A stretch of 64,000 nt of DNA. Origin: JBDXHU01 sp039989475 (GTDB lineage: Bacteria; Pseudomonadota; Gammaproteobacteria; Pseudomonadales; Halieaceae). The DNA lies in NCBI GenBank assembly GCA_039989475.1, contig JBDXHU010000002.1, positions 1 through 64,000 of the forward strand, written 5' to 3'. The notes beneath the pieces are model-generated. The model worked only from the letters and a program-made list of their open reading frames with translations. It ran no database searches and was not told the origin of the DNA. A program made the position numbers and the translations under genes. This document shows positions 50,177 to 59,038 of the stretch, piece by piece. How positions within the stretch are numbered: the first letter of the stretch is position 1; every line of letters starts with the position of its first letter.

Positions 50177-51478
50177 CTAGATCCAGTGCATCAGGATGAC
50201 CGCCATCACCAGGCCGATAGCGGGAATCGCCACTGTTAGCGCCGCGATTGGCCAGTAGGCGCTGCGGTGGGTCTCGCGGCAAATGGCCCGCACTGTGGTC
50301 ACCACGTAGCCGTTGTGCGGCAAGGAATCCAGCGCGCCCGAGGCAATTGAAGATATACGGTGTAACTGTTCCGGGTTGACGCTGGTCTCAGCGTAGTAGG
50401 GTGCTAATACCGGCAGCGCAATGGACAGCCCCCCCGAGGCCGAGCCGGTCAGTCCCGCAATTACTGTGACTGCAATCGCCGCCCCTATTAGCTCGTTGCC
50501 CGGTATGCCGGTCATGGCCGCAACGGCTACTGCGAAGGCGGGTGATGCCTTCGCTACGGTGCCAAAACCCACCACCGCCGAGGTGTTTCCAATGGCGATC
50601 AGGGCGCCCGTGGTGCCCTCATTGATGGCGCGTGGCATATCGTGAAAGTGCTTCAAATTAACGGCGATGATCGCCAGGCAGCCACCGCCCAGGGCGAGGA
50701 TGAGGGCATACTGGGCGTAGGCCTCGTGAAAGAAGAAAGAAACGCCCAACACCACCAGCAGGGGTAGTAGTCCGGTAATCGGGTGGGGGTAATCCCGGTC
50801 CGGTATTTCGGGGTCGCCGGGTCGCTGTTCAAAATGCTCACCCCTGGCCACGGCAGCGGCGATCATGCGCTTGAGCCACCAGAAACCGGCTACGGCCATG
50901 AATACCGCGACAATCAGGCTCACCTCCCAGGCGGCATAAGGCGTTGTGCCGAGGAATTTGATGGGTATCCAGTTCTGAATTTCCGGCGAGCCGGCGCTGG
51001 TCATGGTAAAAGTGACCGAGCCGAAGGCCAGTGCGCCGGGTATAAAGCGTCGTGGCAAGTTCGCGTCGCGGAACAGGCTAAGTGCCATGGGGTATACGGA
51101 AAAGGCCACGATAAACACGCTGACCCCGCCGTAGGTGAGAATGGCGCAGGCGATTACGACAGCGGCCGCGGCGTGTTTCATGCCCAGCGTCTCTACGATA
51201 GCCCTTGCCAGCGCGTCGGCAGAGCCGGTGTCTTCCATGAACTTGCCGAACAGGCTGCCGAGCAGAAACATCAGGAACCAGGCGCTGACAAAGCTGGCAA
51301 AACCGTTCATGTAGGTTGTGACAAAGGCTACCTCCTGCTCCCGGGGGAAAATCGCCACGCCGCCGGTGAGGCCGACGATCAGCGCACAAAAGGGGGCAGC
51401 GATAAACAGGTTCCAGCCGCGCAGGGCCAGGGTGGTGAGCAGTATCAAGCCGCCGACGAGTCCGAGCATACTCAGCAT
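50177..51478 (-). CDS. GntP-family permease
   Basis: A 433-residue permease of the GntP (gluconate:H+ symporter) family with about 12 hydrophobic segments. Typical features are ALARAIVETLGMKHAAAAVVIAC and the GLTGSASGGLSIALPVL segment. Members carry gluconate, other sugar acids or 3-hydroxybutyrate. The substrate cannot be predicted, and there are no catabolic genes beside it. It is 4 bases from the convergent DUF442 stop. Confidence 0.9.
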   Translation of the reverse strand: MLSMLGLVGGLILLTTLALRGWNLFIAAPFCALIVGLTGGVAIFPREQEVAFVTTYMNGFASFVSAWFLMFLLGSLFGKFMEDTGSADALARAIVETLGMKHAAAAVVIACAILTYGGVSVFIVAFSVYPMALSLFRDANLPRRFIPGALAFGSVTFTMTSAGSPEIQNWIPIKFLGTTPYAAWEVSLIVAVFMAVAGFWWLKRMIAAAVARGEHFEQRPGDPEIPDRDYPHPITGLLPLLVVLGVSFFFHEAYAQYALILALGGGCLAIIAVNLKHFHDMPRAINEGTTGALIAIGNTSAVVGFGTVAKASPAFAVAVAAMTGIPGNELIGAAIAVTVIAGLTGSASGGLSIALPVLAPYYAETSVNPEQLHRISSIASGALDSLPHNGYVVTTVRAICRETHRSAYWPIAALTVAIPAIGLVMAVILMHWI

Positions 51479-51664
51479 ATGTAGTGTCCTTCGCCCACCC
51501 GGCAGTGGGCCTGTTATTATTTGGTGCCGCTAAGGCCCATCATTCTGCCAAAGTCCTGCTGAAGTGTCGCGCTGTCCCGATGGAGAAGGGAAGCCTGCCA
51601 TGGTGTAAACTCCTCGCTTTTGAGACTGGGACTCAGCGCCCATAGTACGGGAACCCGAGTAAAC

Positions 51665-52540
51665 ATGAACAGCGTCACCAACAACCCGCAACACAAGGCC
51701 TATATTCTCGCTTTTCAGTGCCCGGACCAACTCGGCGTTGTCGCCCGCTACAGCTCGCTGTTACTCGAGTGCGGGGCGTTTATTACCGAGGTGTCCAATT
51801 ACAGCGACCCGGTCACGGAGACCTTTTTTCTGCGCTGTGTGTTCGATGATCGTTCGATGAGCGTCGATTTTCCGGTGTTCACTCAGCGCTTTGCCGAACT
51901 GGCCACAGAAATGAATATGCAGTACAGCTTGCGCGAGGAAGATCAGAAGCCGCGCATACTGTTGGCTGTATCGAAGTACGATCACTGTCTCAGCGCCTTG
52001 CTCACCAAGTGGAAATCCGGTGCCCTGCCGGCACAGATTGTCGGCGTGGTCAGTAATCACGATGACTGCCGGGGACTGGTGGAATGGTATGGCTTGCCCT
52101 ATCACCACCTGCCGATTACGCCGGATACCAAGCCTCAACAGGAAGCACAGATTCTTGGGTTGATGGACGAACTGCAGGTAGACCTGTTGGTGCTGGCCCG
52201 CTATATGCAGATTCTTTCCGATGACTTGTGCCAACAATTGCAGGGGCGGGCGATCAATATTCACCACTCTTTCCTGCCGGGCTTCAAGGGCGCCAGGCCC
52301 TACCACCAGGCCTATGACCGCGGCGTAAAGGTCATCGGTGCCACCGCCCACTACGTGACCAGTGACCTGGACGAAGGACCAATTATCGTGCAGGAAGTAA
52401 AACCGATTGATCACCAGGTATCAGTAGAGCAGATGGTGCACCTGGGTCACGATACGGAAGCGGTGGCCCTGTCCCAGGCAGTGCGTCTGCACTGTGAGCA
52501 ACGGGTCATGCTGAATGGGCAGCGGACTGTATTGCTGTAA
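51665..52540 (+). CDS. purU: Formyltetrahydrofolate deformylase PurU
   Basis: A 291-residue enzyme that hydrolyses 10-formyl-THF to THF and formate, supplying formate for purine synthesis. An N-terminal ACT-domain (about 10-95, LAFQCPDQLGVVARYSSLL) is followed by the formyltransferase domain with the catalytic INIHHSFLPGFKGARPYHQA and the DEGPII segment. ATG 51665 begins NSVTNNPQHKAYI; the frame is open from 51620. A hairpin follows after 46 bases (better fit for the convergent hsp20). Confidence 0.95.
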   Translation: MNSVTNNPQHKAYILAFQCPDQLGVVARYSSLLLECGAFITEVSNYSDPVTETFFLRCVFDDRSMSVDFPVFTQRFAELATEMNMQYSLREEDQKPRILLAVSKYDHCLSALLTKWKSGALPAQIVGVVSNHDDCRGLVEWYGLPYHHLPITPDTKPQQEAQILGLMDELQVDLLVLARYMQILSDDLCQQLQGRAINIHHSFLPGFKGARPYHQAYDRGVKVIGATAHYVTSDLDEGPIIVQEVKPIDHQVSVEQMVHLGHDTEAVALSQAVRLHCEQRVMLNGQRTVLL

Positions 52541-52586
52541 GCAAGGCGTTGCCTGCCTCTAAAGTGCAGAGCCCCTAAAATGAAAA

Positions 52587-52611
52587 GACCCCCCGCTGTT
52601 GGCGGAGGGTC
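52587..52611 (-). terminator. Rho-independent terminator for the hsp20 gene
   Basis: Stem GACCCCCCGC / GCGGAGGGTC with a short TGTTG loop. On the minus strand it is followed by TCTTTTCATTTT, a usable U-rich tail, so it serves the hsp20 gene at 52634. It may also stop purU weakly. Confidence 0.75.
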
Positions 52612-52633
52612 AGTTGTCGCGGCGTGACGGAGA

Positions 52634-53062
52634 TCAGTGTATTTCGATCCTGTGCTTTTCAGCCACCACTTTTCCGTTCCGCTTCGGTGCAATTAACTTC
52701 AAGACACCGTCCTTGAACTTGGCCTCAATCTCATCTTCCTTCACTCCGGGATCGAGGTTGAAGCGGCGCATCAGCTTACCGTACCGCCGTTCCTGGCGAA
52801 TGAGCTTGCCGTTTTTCTCCTCTTTGTCCTCCTGCTTGGCCTCGGCTTCAATTACCAGCGCTCCGTCCACCAGGTTTACTTTAATATCGTCCTTTTCGAC
52901 TCCTGGAAGCTCCGCAAGAATTTCAAAATGATCCTTGCACTCCTTAACGTCGACTTTTGGGGCGAAGAAATCTTCCATGAATCCTTCTTCCCACGCCATC
53001 GGCGCCCAGAAATCATTGAAGAGACGATCATTCTTGAACACATTTCCAGGAACTAGTCTCAT
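52634..53062 (-). CDS. Small heat-shock protein Hsp20 (alpha-crystallin family)
   Basis: A 142-residue ATP-independent chaperone. ATG 53062 follows AAAGGAGGGAGG at 4-base spacing; the frame reaches 53263 but has no other supported start. The N-terminal arm (LFNDFWAPMAWEEGF) is followed by the alpha-crystallin domain (about 45-130; KVDVKECKDHFEILAELPGVEKDDI and GVLKLIAPKRN) and a short tail. It binds unfolding proteins in the cytosol. An FNR/Anr-like palindrome lies 104 bases upstream of its start. Confidence 0.94.
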   Translation of the reverse strand: MRLVPGNVFKNDRLFNDFWAPMAWEEGFMEDFFAPKVDVKECKDHFEILAELPGVEKDDIKVNLVDGALVIEAEAKQEDKEEKNGKLIRQERRYGKLMRRFNLDPGVKEDEIEAKFKDGVLKLIAPKRNGKVVAEKHRIEIH

Positions 53063-53165
53063 ATCTCCTCCCTCCTTTGTTGCTGCCGTCCACCGGCTCC
53101 CTATTAATAAATATGCGCCTTTAGAGCTTATATACAAGTGTTTTAGGGAATTTTCGGAGACTTGC

Positions 53166-53179
53166 TTGACCTGTGTCAA
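53166..53179. promoter_or_regulatory. FNR/Anr/Dnr-like palindrome between divergent genes
   Basis: The sequence TTGAC-CTGT-GTCAA is a perfect inverted repeat of the type TTGA(T/C)-N4-(A/G)TCAA bound by CRP/FNR-family regulators. It lies 104 bases from the hsp20 start and 101 bases from the flavin-binding protein start, so it may control either or both. The match is of one motif only; no experimental support. Confidence 0.5.
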
Positions 53180-53279
53180 ACGACTATAGAGAGGGCGCTG
53201 CTGCTTTGACTGTAGAGGTGCAAGGGAGTAACTTTCCAAGACTTTTCCAGTCATCGAATTCATTGCGGAGCAGAAAATA

Positions 53280-53867
53280 ATGTCTAAAACCCATGATCAT
53301 GAAGTCGTCTCCATCTATCCCTTTTCGGATGAAGAGACTGAGCAGCTGATGGCCAACTCCAACGAATGTGTGCTGATGTGGTCGACCAGGGACGGGTGGC
53401 CAGTGGGCGTTACCCATGCCTTTGTCTGGCACGACGGTAAAATCTGGATCACCTTTACCGCCCAGCGCCACCGCGCCGCGGCCATCCGTCGCGATAATCG
53501 TGTCTCGGTGAATGTCAGTAGTGGCGGCTACCCTGCGGGTGCCGATGAATCACTGGCTACAGGCGCCATCACCTTCAAGGGACACGGTGAGTTTTTTGAG
53601 GACGATGAAACCAAACAGTGGATGTATACCGCGCTGTCGCGCAAGCTAAACCCGGCCAATCCTGAAGGGGAGGCGGCATTTTACAGCCTGCTGGATTCCC
53701 CGTTGCGCATTGTGCTGGCCGTGACACCGGTGAAACGCATCATGTATAACGCGGGCCTCGCTGCGCGTCACTTCACCACCGGTGTTGATGAGTCTGAGCT
53801 GGGTGCACCACTCAGTGGTGACACCGAGCGTATGCAAAAGGAGCGGGAGAAGCGCGGCCTCGATTGA
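53280..53867 (+). CDS. Pyridoxamine 5'-phosphate oxidase-family FMN-binding protein
   Basis: A 195-residue split-barrel flavin-binding protein. The conserved PNPOx-like features are VLMWSTRDGWPVGVTHAFVWHDG and IWITFTAQRHRAAAIRRDNRVSV. Members of this group bind FMN or F420 and act in redox or stress reactions. It starts 100 bases after the FNR-like site and is divergent from hsp20. The C-terminal tail is charged and probably unstructured. Confidence 0.88.
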   Translation: MSKTHDHEVVSIYPFSDEETEQLMANSNECVLMWSTRDGWPVGVTHAFVWHDGKIWITFTAQRHRAAAIRRDNRVSVNVSSGGYPAGADESLATGAITFKGHGEFFEDDETKQWMYTALSRKLNPANPEGEAAFYSLLDSPLRIVLAVTPVKRIMYNAGLAARHFTTGVDESELGAPLSGDTERMQKEREKRGLD

Positions 53868-53893
53868 GTAGCGCCGGCGGGACTTATCGGCGC

Positions 53894-54076
53894 TTATGCG
53901 CCGTATTTATTCGCATGGTCCCTTTTCCGGGTCTGCGCCGTGCTCACAATGTCTTGCTTGCGTTGGTCTGACGCTGCGCCCCACTGCAGGATTTCCTCCA
54001 GACTGCGAAAACAGCCCAGGCAGATGTCGGCTTCATTCAGGCAGCAGCTACGGATACAGGGCGAGTTAACAGTCAT
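53894..54076 (-). CDS. DUF1289-family cysteine protein
   Basis: A 60-residue protein starting at ATG 54076. The pattern SPCIRSCCLNEADICLGCFRSLEEI matches DUF1289, small proteins thought to bind a metal or Fe-S cluster through four cysteines. It lies 17 bases after the selO stop, on the same strand, so it is probably co-transcribed. Confidence 0.88.
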   Translation of the reverse strand: MTVNSPCIRSCCLNEADICLGCFRSLEEILQWGAASDQRKQDIVSTAQTRKRDHANKYGA

Positions 54077-54093
54077 TTGGACAGTATCCCGGC

Positions 54094-55575
54094 TCAGGTA
54101 CCACAAAAGGTCTGGCGCACAAGCTGTTCCGGCTGTGGCGGCAGCGCCAGGCGTGATTGGTCCGGGTCATAGGCGAAGGGATTCTGGAGGCGATCCACCA
54201 GGGCGTTAAATGGCGCGAAATCGGCATCCGTGACCGTCGCGCTTATTGCTTCCTCCACCAGGTGGTTACGGGGAATATAGGCCGGGTTGGCCCGGTACAT
54301 CGCCTCCTGTCGCTCCGCGGCGTTACCCGGTTCTAGCGTCAGGCGTTGTTGCCAGCGCTCCAGCCAGGGGGCAAACAATGCCGGCAACTCATAGATGTCG
54401 GCAACCGTATTGTCGCTGGTGTCGGGGTCAACGAGGTCGGCCAGGCGCCTGAAGGTGAGGGTAAAGTCGGCGCCGGTCTCGGCCATCAGGCTCAGCAGGT
54501 CCTGCACCAGGGCCGCGTCCTCGTCACCCTCTAGTGTCAAACCCAGTTTACGCCCCATGCCCTGGTCATGGGCCTCAAGGAACAAGTCCGGGAATTGATC
54601 GATCGTGTTCTGCGCCAGGGCGACGGCCTCGTCCTCCTCACTGTGTAGCAGGGGCATCACTGTCTGGGCCAGGCAGGCCAGGTTCCAGTGGGCGATACCG
54701 GGTTGGTTGCGATAGGCATAGCGACCCTTGTGGTCGATGGAGCTGAAGACCTGGTCCGGGTTGAATGCATCCATGAAGGCGCAGGGGCCGTAGTCGATGG
54801 TCTCACCGGAGACCAGCATATTGTCCGTGTTCATCACCCCGTGAATGAAGCCCACCAGTTGCCAGCGCGCGATCAGCCTGGCCTGTTCGGCGACCACACG
54901 CTGTAGCAGCGCCAGTGCGCGGTTGTCAGCGTCGGCCACCTCCGGGAAATGCCGTTCAATCACGTGGTCAATCAGTAATTGCAGGGCCTCGCCGTCCTGG
55001 CGCGAGGCGAAAAACTGGAAAGTACCAATACGAATATGGCTCTTGGCCACCCGCGCCAGTACAGCACCGGGAAGTGCTGATTCCCGGTAAACCTGCTCGC
55101 CGGTAGTAACCGCGGCCAGGCTGCGACTGCTGGGAATGCCCAGTGCTGCCATTGCCTCGCTAACGATGTACTCGCGGATAACCGGGCCCAGTGGCGCGCG
55201 ACCGTCGCCGCCGCGGGAGTAGGGCGTGCGCCCCGAGCCCTTTAGCTGGATGTCATAGCGAATACCGTCTTTGCCAAGGACTTCACCCAGCAAGATCGCG
55301 CGGCCGTCTCCCAGTTGGGGGTTCCAGCCACCGAACTGGTGACCGGCATAGACGGTGGCAATTGGGTCCGCGCCCTCCGGCAATCTATTCCCGGCAATCA
55401 CTTCGGTACCCTCTCGCGACGCCAGCCAGTCCGGGTCGATGCCCAGATCCCGGGCCAGTTCCGCGTTGACACGAATGGGTCCCGGTGCGCTCACCGGCTC
55501 TGGCTGCAGGCGCGTATAAAAGCGCTCGGGCAGGCGGGCATAGCTATTGTCGAAGGGAACCGCCTTGGAGTTCAT
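54094..55575 (-). CDS. selO: SelO-family pseudokinase AMPylator (YdiU)
   Basis: A 493-residue pseudokinase that transfers AMP, not phosphate, to proteins. The glycine-rich loop is GKDGIRYDIQLKGSGRTPYSRGGDGR (positions about 103-128). The aspartate pair includes IHGVMNTDNMLVSGETIDYGPCAFMD, where N and D bind the metal. The C-terminus is TFCGT with a cysteine in place of the selenocysteine of SelO in animals. It starts upstream of the DUF1289 gene. Confidence 0.95.
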   Translation of the reverse strand: MNSKAVPFDNSYARLPERFYTRLQPEPVSAPGPIRVNAELARDLGIDPDWLASREGTEVIAGNRLPEGADPIATVYAGHQFGGWNPQLGDGRAILLGEVLGKDGIRYDIQLKGSGRTPYSRGGDGRAPLGPVIREYIVSEAMAALGIPSSRSLAAVTTGEQVYRESALPGAVLARVAKSHIRIGTFQFFASRQDGEALQLLIDHVIERHFPEVADADNRALALLQRVVAEQARLIARWQLVGFIHGVMNTDNMLVSGETIDYGPCAFMDAFNPDQVFSSIDHKGRYAYRNQPGIAHWNLACLAQTVMPLLHSEEDEAVALAQNTIDQFPDLFLEAHDQGMGRKLGLTLEGDEDAALVQDLLSLMAETGADFTLTFRRLADLVDPDTSDNTVADIYELPALFAPWLERWQQRLTLEPGNAAERQEAMYRANPAYIPRNHLVEEAISATVTDADFAPFNALVDRLQNPFAYDPDQSRLALPPQPEQLVRQTFCGT

Positions 55576-55751
55576 GGGTGATCGGGACCATTGAATTTCA
55601 GAAAAGTATGGGGATTATACTCCTCCGGGGTGACGATAGATCAGCATGCCCTGGCAAATCGCCGCCACCGTGCTTCTTCACTTAACAGTGGGTGACCGGT
55701 GCCCGCGATTTCCCTCTATACTATGGGGCTGCAAAGTACCCAGGAGAGATT

Positions 55752-57383
55752 ATGTTTGGCCGCTATCCGATTGCCTTGTGCGCCGCCGCCCTTGCCAGCA
55801 GCCTTGCCCTCGGGGCTGCAGAGCCCGGGGAAGAAGCCATTACTGCCGCCATGAAACTGGGGGTGAAACCGGCTGGCTATGCCCCACCGCGGGGCGACGA
55901 GAGTGAGGGACCATTTCCCAAACTAATCATCCAGAACGCCATTCTCATCGATGGCTCCGGCGCTCCTGCCCGGGGTCCGGTCACCATTGAAATTGAGAAC
56001 GACCGCATTGTTGGTATTCACGGTGGCGGCACCGCCGCCATGCTGGGAGAGGCAAGCCTGCGTGCTGGCGGTAAGGTGATCGATGCCAGCGGCAAGTACG
56101 TGGTGCCGGGCTTTATCGATGCCCATACTCACTTGGGCACCACCAACCACGCCTATGCCGGTTACCTGACCAACCCCGAATACGTGATGAAGCTGTATCT
56201 CGCCCACGGCGTTACCACTGTGCGCGATGTCGGTTCCATCATGGGCTTGAGCTGGACCGTGGAACACAAGGAGCGCAGCGAGGCTGGCACCATCGCGGCG
56301 CCGCGCATTGTCGCTTTTTCCATGTTCCCGGAACAGCATGCCTCTACCACAGCGGCACGTAAATGGGTGCGGACGGTGCGCAAGAAGGGCGCCGATGGCG
56401 TCAAGTTCATTGGTGCGGCGCCGGAGTTGCTGGATGCGGCGATCGATGAGGCCAATGAACAGGGTATGCGCACCACCATGCACCACGCCCAGACCTCAGT
56501 GGTGCGCACCAATGTGCTGGACAGCGCGCGCCTGGGACTTGGCAGTATGGAGCACTGGTACGGATTGCCCGAGGCCATGTTTGTCGATCAGACTATCCAG
56601 GACTATCCCTACGACTATAACTACAGCAACGAACAGGATCGCTTTGGTGAAGCCGGTCGGCTCTGGCTGCAGGCAGCGGCGCCTGGCTCCGAGACCTGGA
56701 ATGCGACCATCTCCGAGTTGATAGGGCTGGATTTCACCATTGATCCTACCTTTACAATCTATGAGGCCAGTCGTGATGTCATGCGTGCCCGGCTGGCGGA
56801 GTGGCACGCGGATTACACCATGCCGTATATCATGCGCTCCTTCGAGCCCAACCCGGAGGTGCATGGCTCTTTCTTCTTTGACTGGACCACCGCTGACGAA
56901 ATTGCCTGGCGCCGCAATTACCAGCGCTGGATGCAGTTCATCAATGATTTCAAGAATGCCGGTGGCCGCGTGACCGCTGGCTCCGATGCGGGTTATATCT
57001 ACAAGCTGTATGGCTTTGCCTATATCCGCGAGCTGGAGTTGCTGCAGGAAGCCGGATTCCACCCACTGGAGGTCTTGCAAGCGGCGACGCTTAACGGGGC
57101 GGAACTGCTCGGCATGGATGCGGAGATCGGCAGTATCCAGATCGGCAAGAAGGCTGACCTGGTGATTGTCGATGACAACCCCATTGCCAATTTCAAGGTG
57201 CTGTATGGCACGGGTGCGCGTCGTCTCAATCGTGAAACCAATATCATGGAACGCGCCGGCGGTATCCGTTACACCATCAAGGACGGCATAGTTTTTGACA
57301 AGGCAAAACTACTGGCGCGGGTGCGCGAACTGGTGGTGCAGCAAAAACTGCTTGAAGCGGAAGTTGCCGAGGACGCCCGCTGA
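55752..57383 (+). CDS. Secreted amidohydrolase-family enzyme
   Basis: A 543-residue secreted protein of the amidohydrolase superfamily (imidazolonepropionase-like). ATG 55752 follows AGGAGAG; the frame is open from 55692. Signal peptide about 1-22 (ending LGA). The metal pair HxH is in PGFIDAHTHLG, and the later histidine is in MHHAQTS; the last aspartate is in TAGSDAGYI. These enzymes act on cyclic amides, peptides or prolyl compounds; the substrate is unknown. It overlaps the next gene by one base. Confidence 0.9.
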   Translation: MFGRYPIALCAAALASSLALGAAEPGEEAITAAMKLGVKPAGYAPPRGDESEGPFPKLIIQNAILIDGSGAPARGPVTIEIENDRIVGIHGGGTAAMLGEASLRAGGKVIDASGKYVVPGFIDAHTHLGTTNHAYAGYLTNPEYVMKLYLAHGVTTVRDVGSIMGLSWTVEHKERSEAGTIAAPRIVAFSMFPEQHASTTAARKWVRTVRKKGADGVKFIGAAPELLDAAIDEANEQGMRTTMHHAQTSVVRTNVLDSARLGLGSMEHWYGLPEAMFVDQTIQDYPYDYNYSNEQDRFGEAGRLWLQAAAPGSETWNATISELIGLDFTIDPTFTIYEASRDVMRARLAEWHADYTMPYIMRSFEPNPEVHGSFFFDWTTADEIAWRRNYQRWMQFINDFKNAGGRVTAGSDAGYIYKLYGFAYIRELELLQEAGFHPLEVLQAATLNGAELLGMDAEIGSIQIGKKADLVIVDDNPIANFKVLYGTGARRLNRETNIMERAGGIRYTIKDGIVFDKAKLLARVRELVVQQKLLEAEVAEDAR

Positions 57384-58558
57384 TGGGAGAGCGTATCGGC
57401 TCAGCTTTTACCGGTGACTATCCTGAGATCCGTGATGCGGTGGCGCGCCTGTGTCTGGACTTTCCCGCGGAATACTGGCGCGAACTGGATCGGGATCGCC
57501 GCTACCCCAGCGACTTTGTCAAAGCGCTGACTGACTCCGGATACCTCTCTATTTTGATTCCCGAGAGCTACGGCGGTGCCGGCTTACCCCTGGGTGCCGC
57601 CTGCGCGGTGCTGGAGGAGATACAGCGCGCGGGCGCCAATGGCGGTGCCTGCCATGCCCAGATGTATACCATGGGCACGTTGTTGCGCCATGGCAGCGAT
57701 GAACAGAAAGAGCGCTACCTGCACGCTATAGCCGCTGGCGAGTTACGCCTGCAGGCCTTCGGTGTGACTGAGCCCGGCAGTGGCACTGATACCACCCGGA
57801 TTCGCACGCGGGCGGTGCCGGATGGTGACGATTACGTCGTCAATGGTTCCAAGGTCTGGATTTCCCGCACCGAGCACTCGGACCTGATGGTGCTGCTGGT
57901 GCGCACCACGCCGCGAGAAGACTGTACCAAACGCACCGATGGTCTGTCGGTGTTGCTGGTGGATATGCGCGAGGCGGTGGGTAAGGGCCTCACCATTAAG
58001 CCTATTCGCACTATGATGAACCATGCCACCACCGAACTCTTCTTCGACGATCTGCGGGTGCCGAAAGCTAACCTGGTGGGCGAGGCGGGCAAGGGTTTTC
58101 GCTACATCATGGATGGCATGAATGCCGAGCGCATACTGATTGCAGCCGAATGTATCGGAGACGCCCGCTATTTTGTTGATCGAGCCTCGGCCTATGCCAG
58201 TCAACGGGAAGTGTTCGGTCGCGCCATTGCCGAGAACCAGGGTGTTCAATTCCCAATTGCCAGATCCCACGTGCAGACCGAGGCCGCGGCCGCGATCGTA
58301 CAGGAGGCCGCGCGACGTTATGACAGCGGTGAAGACTGTGGTGCCCAGGCCAATATGGCCAAGCTGTTAGCCTCGGAAGCGTCCTGGGCCGCGGGGGACA
58401 GCTGTATCCAGACCCACGGTGGCTATGGCTTCGCCGAGGAATATGATATCGAGCGCAAGTTCCGAGAAACCCGCCTGTACCAGGTGGCGCCTATTTCCAC
58501 CAACCTGATCCTGTCCCATGTGGCCACCCACGAGTTGGGGATGCCAAAGTCCTTTTAA
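57383..58558 (+). CDS. Acyl-CoA dehydrogenase
   Basis: A 391-residue FAD enzyme of the acyl-CoA dehydrogenase family. The N-terminal helical domain (about 1-120) is followed by the FAD-binding AFGVTEPGSGTDTTRIRTRA and VWISRTEHSDL, then the C-terminal helical domain with the QTHGGYGFAEEYDIER motif. The catalytic glutamate is in the last. It starts one base before the amidohydrolase stop ends, so it is coupled. It likely acts in fatty-acid or branched-chain acid oxidation. Confidence 0.94.
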   Translation: MGERIGSAFTGDYPEIRDAVARLCLDFPAEYWRELDRDRRYPSDFVKALTDSGYLSILIPESYGGAGLPLGAACAVLEEIQRAGANGGACHAQMYTMGTLLRHGSDEQKERYLHAIAAGELRLQAFGVTEPGSGTDTTRIRTRAVPDGDDYVVNGSKVWISRTEHSDLMVLLVRTTPREDCTKRTDGLSVLLVDMREAVGKGLTIKPIRTMMNHATTELFFDDLRVPKANLVGEAGKGFRYIMDGMNAERILIAAECIGDARYFVDRASAYASQREVFGRAIAENQGVQFPIARSHVQTEAAAAIVQEAARRYDSGEDCGAQANMAKLLASEASWAAGDSCIQTHGGYGFAEEYDIERKFRETRLYQVAPISTNLILSHVATHELGMPKSF

Positions 58559-58567
58559 ATAAAAAAG

Positions 58568-58590
58568 GCCCGCGCCAGGACGGCGCGGGC
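58568..58590 (-). terminator. Rho-independent terminator for the 58617 gene
   Basis: Stem GCCCGCGCC / GGCGCGGGC with loop AGGAC. On the minus strand it is followed by CTTTTTTATTT, an effective U-run. On the plus strand only GGGGTTTGGGG follows, so it mainly serves the leftward gene, although it may also stop the acyl-CoA dehydrogenase gene. Confidence 0.82.
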
Positions 58591-58616
58591 AGGGGTTTGG
58601 GGTCAGGGGGCCCCAC

Positions 58617-58937
58617 TTACTCCTGGGTCTGGACCTGCTCGTCGTGACGTTGCGAATAGATGCGCGCGCGGTTGTGATCCAGGCTGTGTTGTAACCTGGC
58701 TCGTTCGCCCGGACTCAGTTCTCCATCGGCGCGGAAGCGCTGTTCCTTCGCTTCCAGCTTCACCTGCTGGTTGCGCAGGCGCTTGGCTTCCCTGCCCGTG
58801 AGGCTACCGTCTTCGACGCCAGCGCGAATTGAATGGCGTTGTGCTGCTTCTCGTTTGTTGACTCCAGCTGCCTGGGCGACACTGACTGTGGCCAGGGAAA
58901 TAATGACCATTGCTACTACTGTTTTGAACGCTTTCAT
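58617..58937 (-). CDS. Small secreted helical protein, unknown
   Basis: A 106-residue protein with signal peptide (about 1-23, ending AQA). ATG 58937 follows GGAGGAACC; the frame extends to 58952. The mature part is highly charged and helical, with two similar halves: DGSLTGREAKRLRNQQVKLE and DGELSPGERARLQHSLDHN. Each half resembles a degenerate EF-hand-like unit without clear calcium ligands. Conserved in many proteobacteria, function unknown. It is followed by its own terminator. Confidence 0.85.
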   Translation of the reverse strand: MKAFKTVVAMVIISLATVSVAQAAGVNKREAAQRHSIRAGVEDGSLTGREAKRLRNQQVKLEAKEQRFRADGELSPGERARLQHSLDHNRARIYSQRHDEQVQTQE

Positions 58938-59038
58938 TATCGGTTCCTCCATGTGTTTTGAACCTCACCCTATAGAACGCGGGTGCTGGCAGGAGGAGGA
59001 CAGACGCAGGGTAAAGAAGTGTAAAGGCCGCGGCTTTA

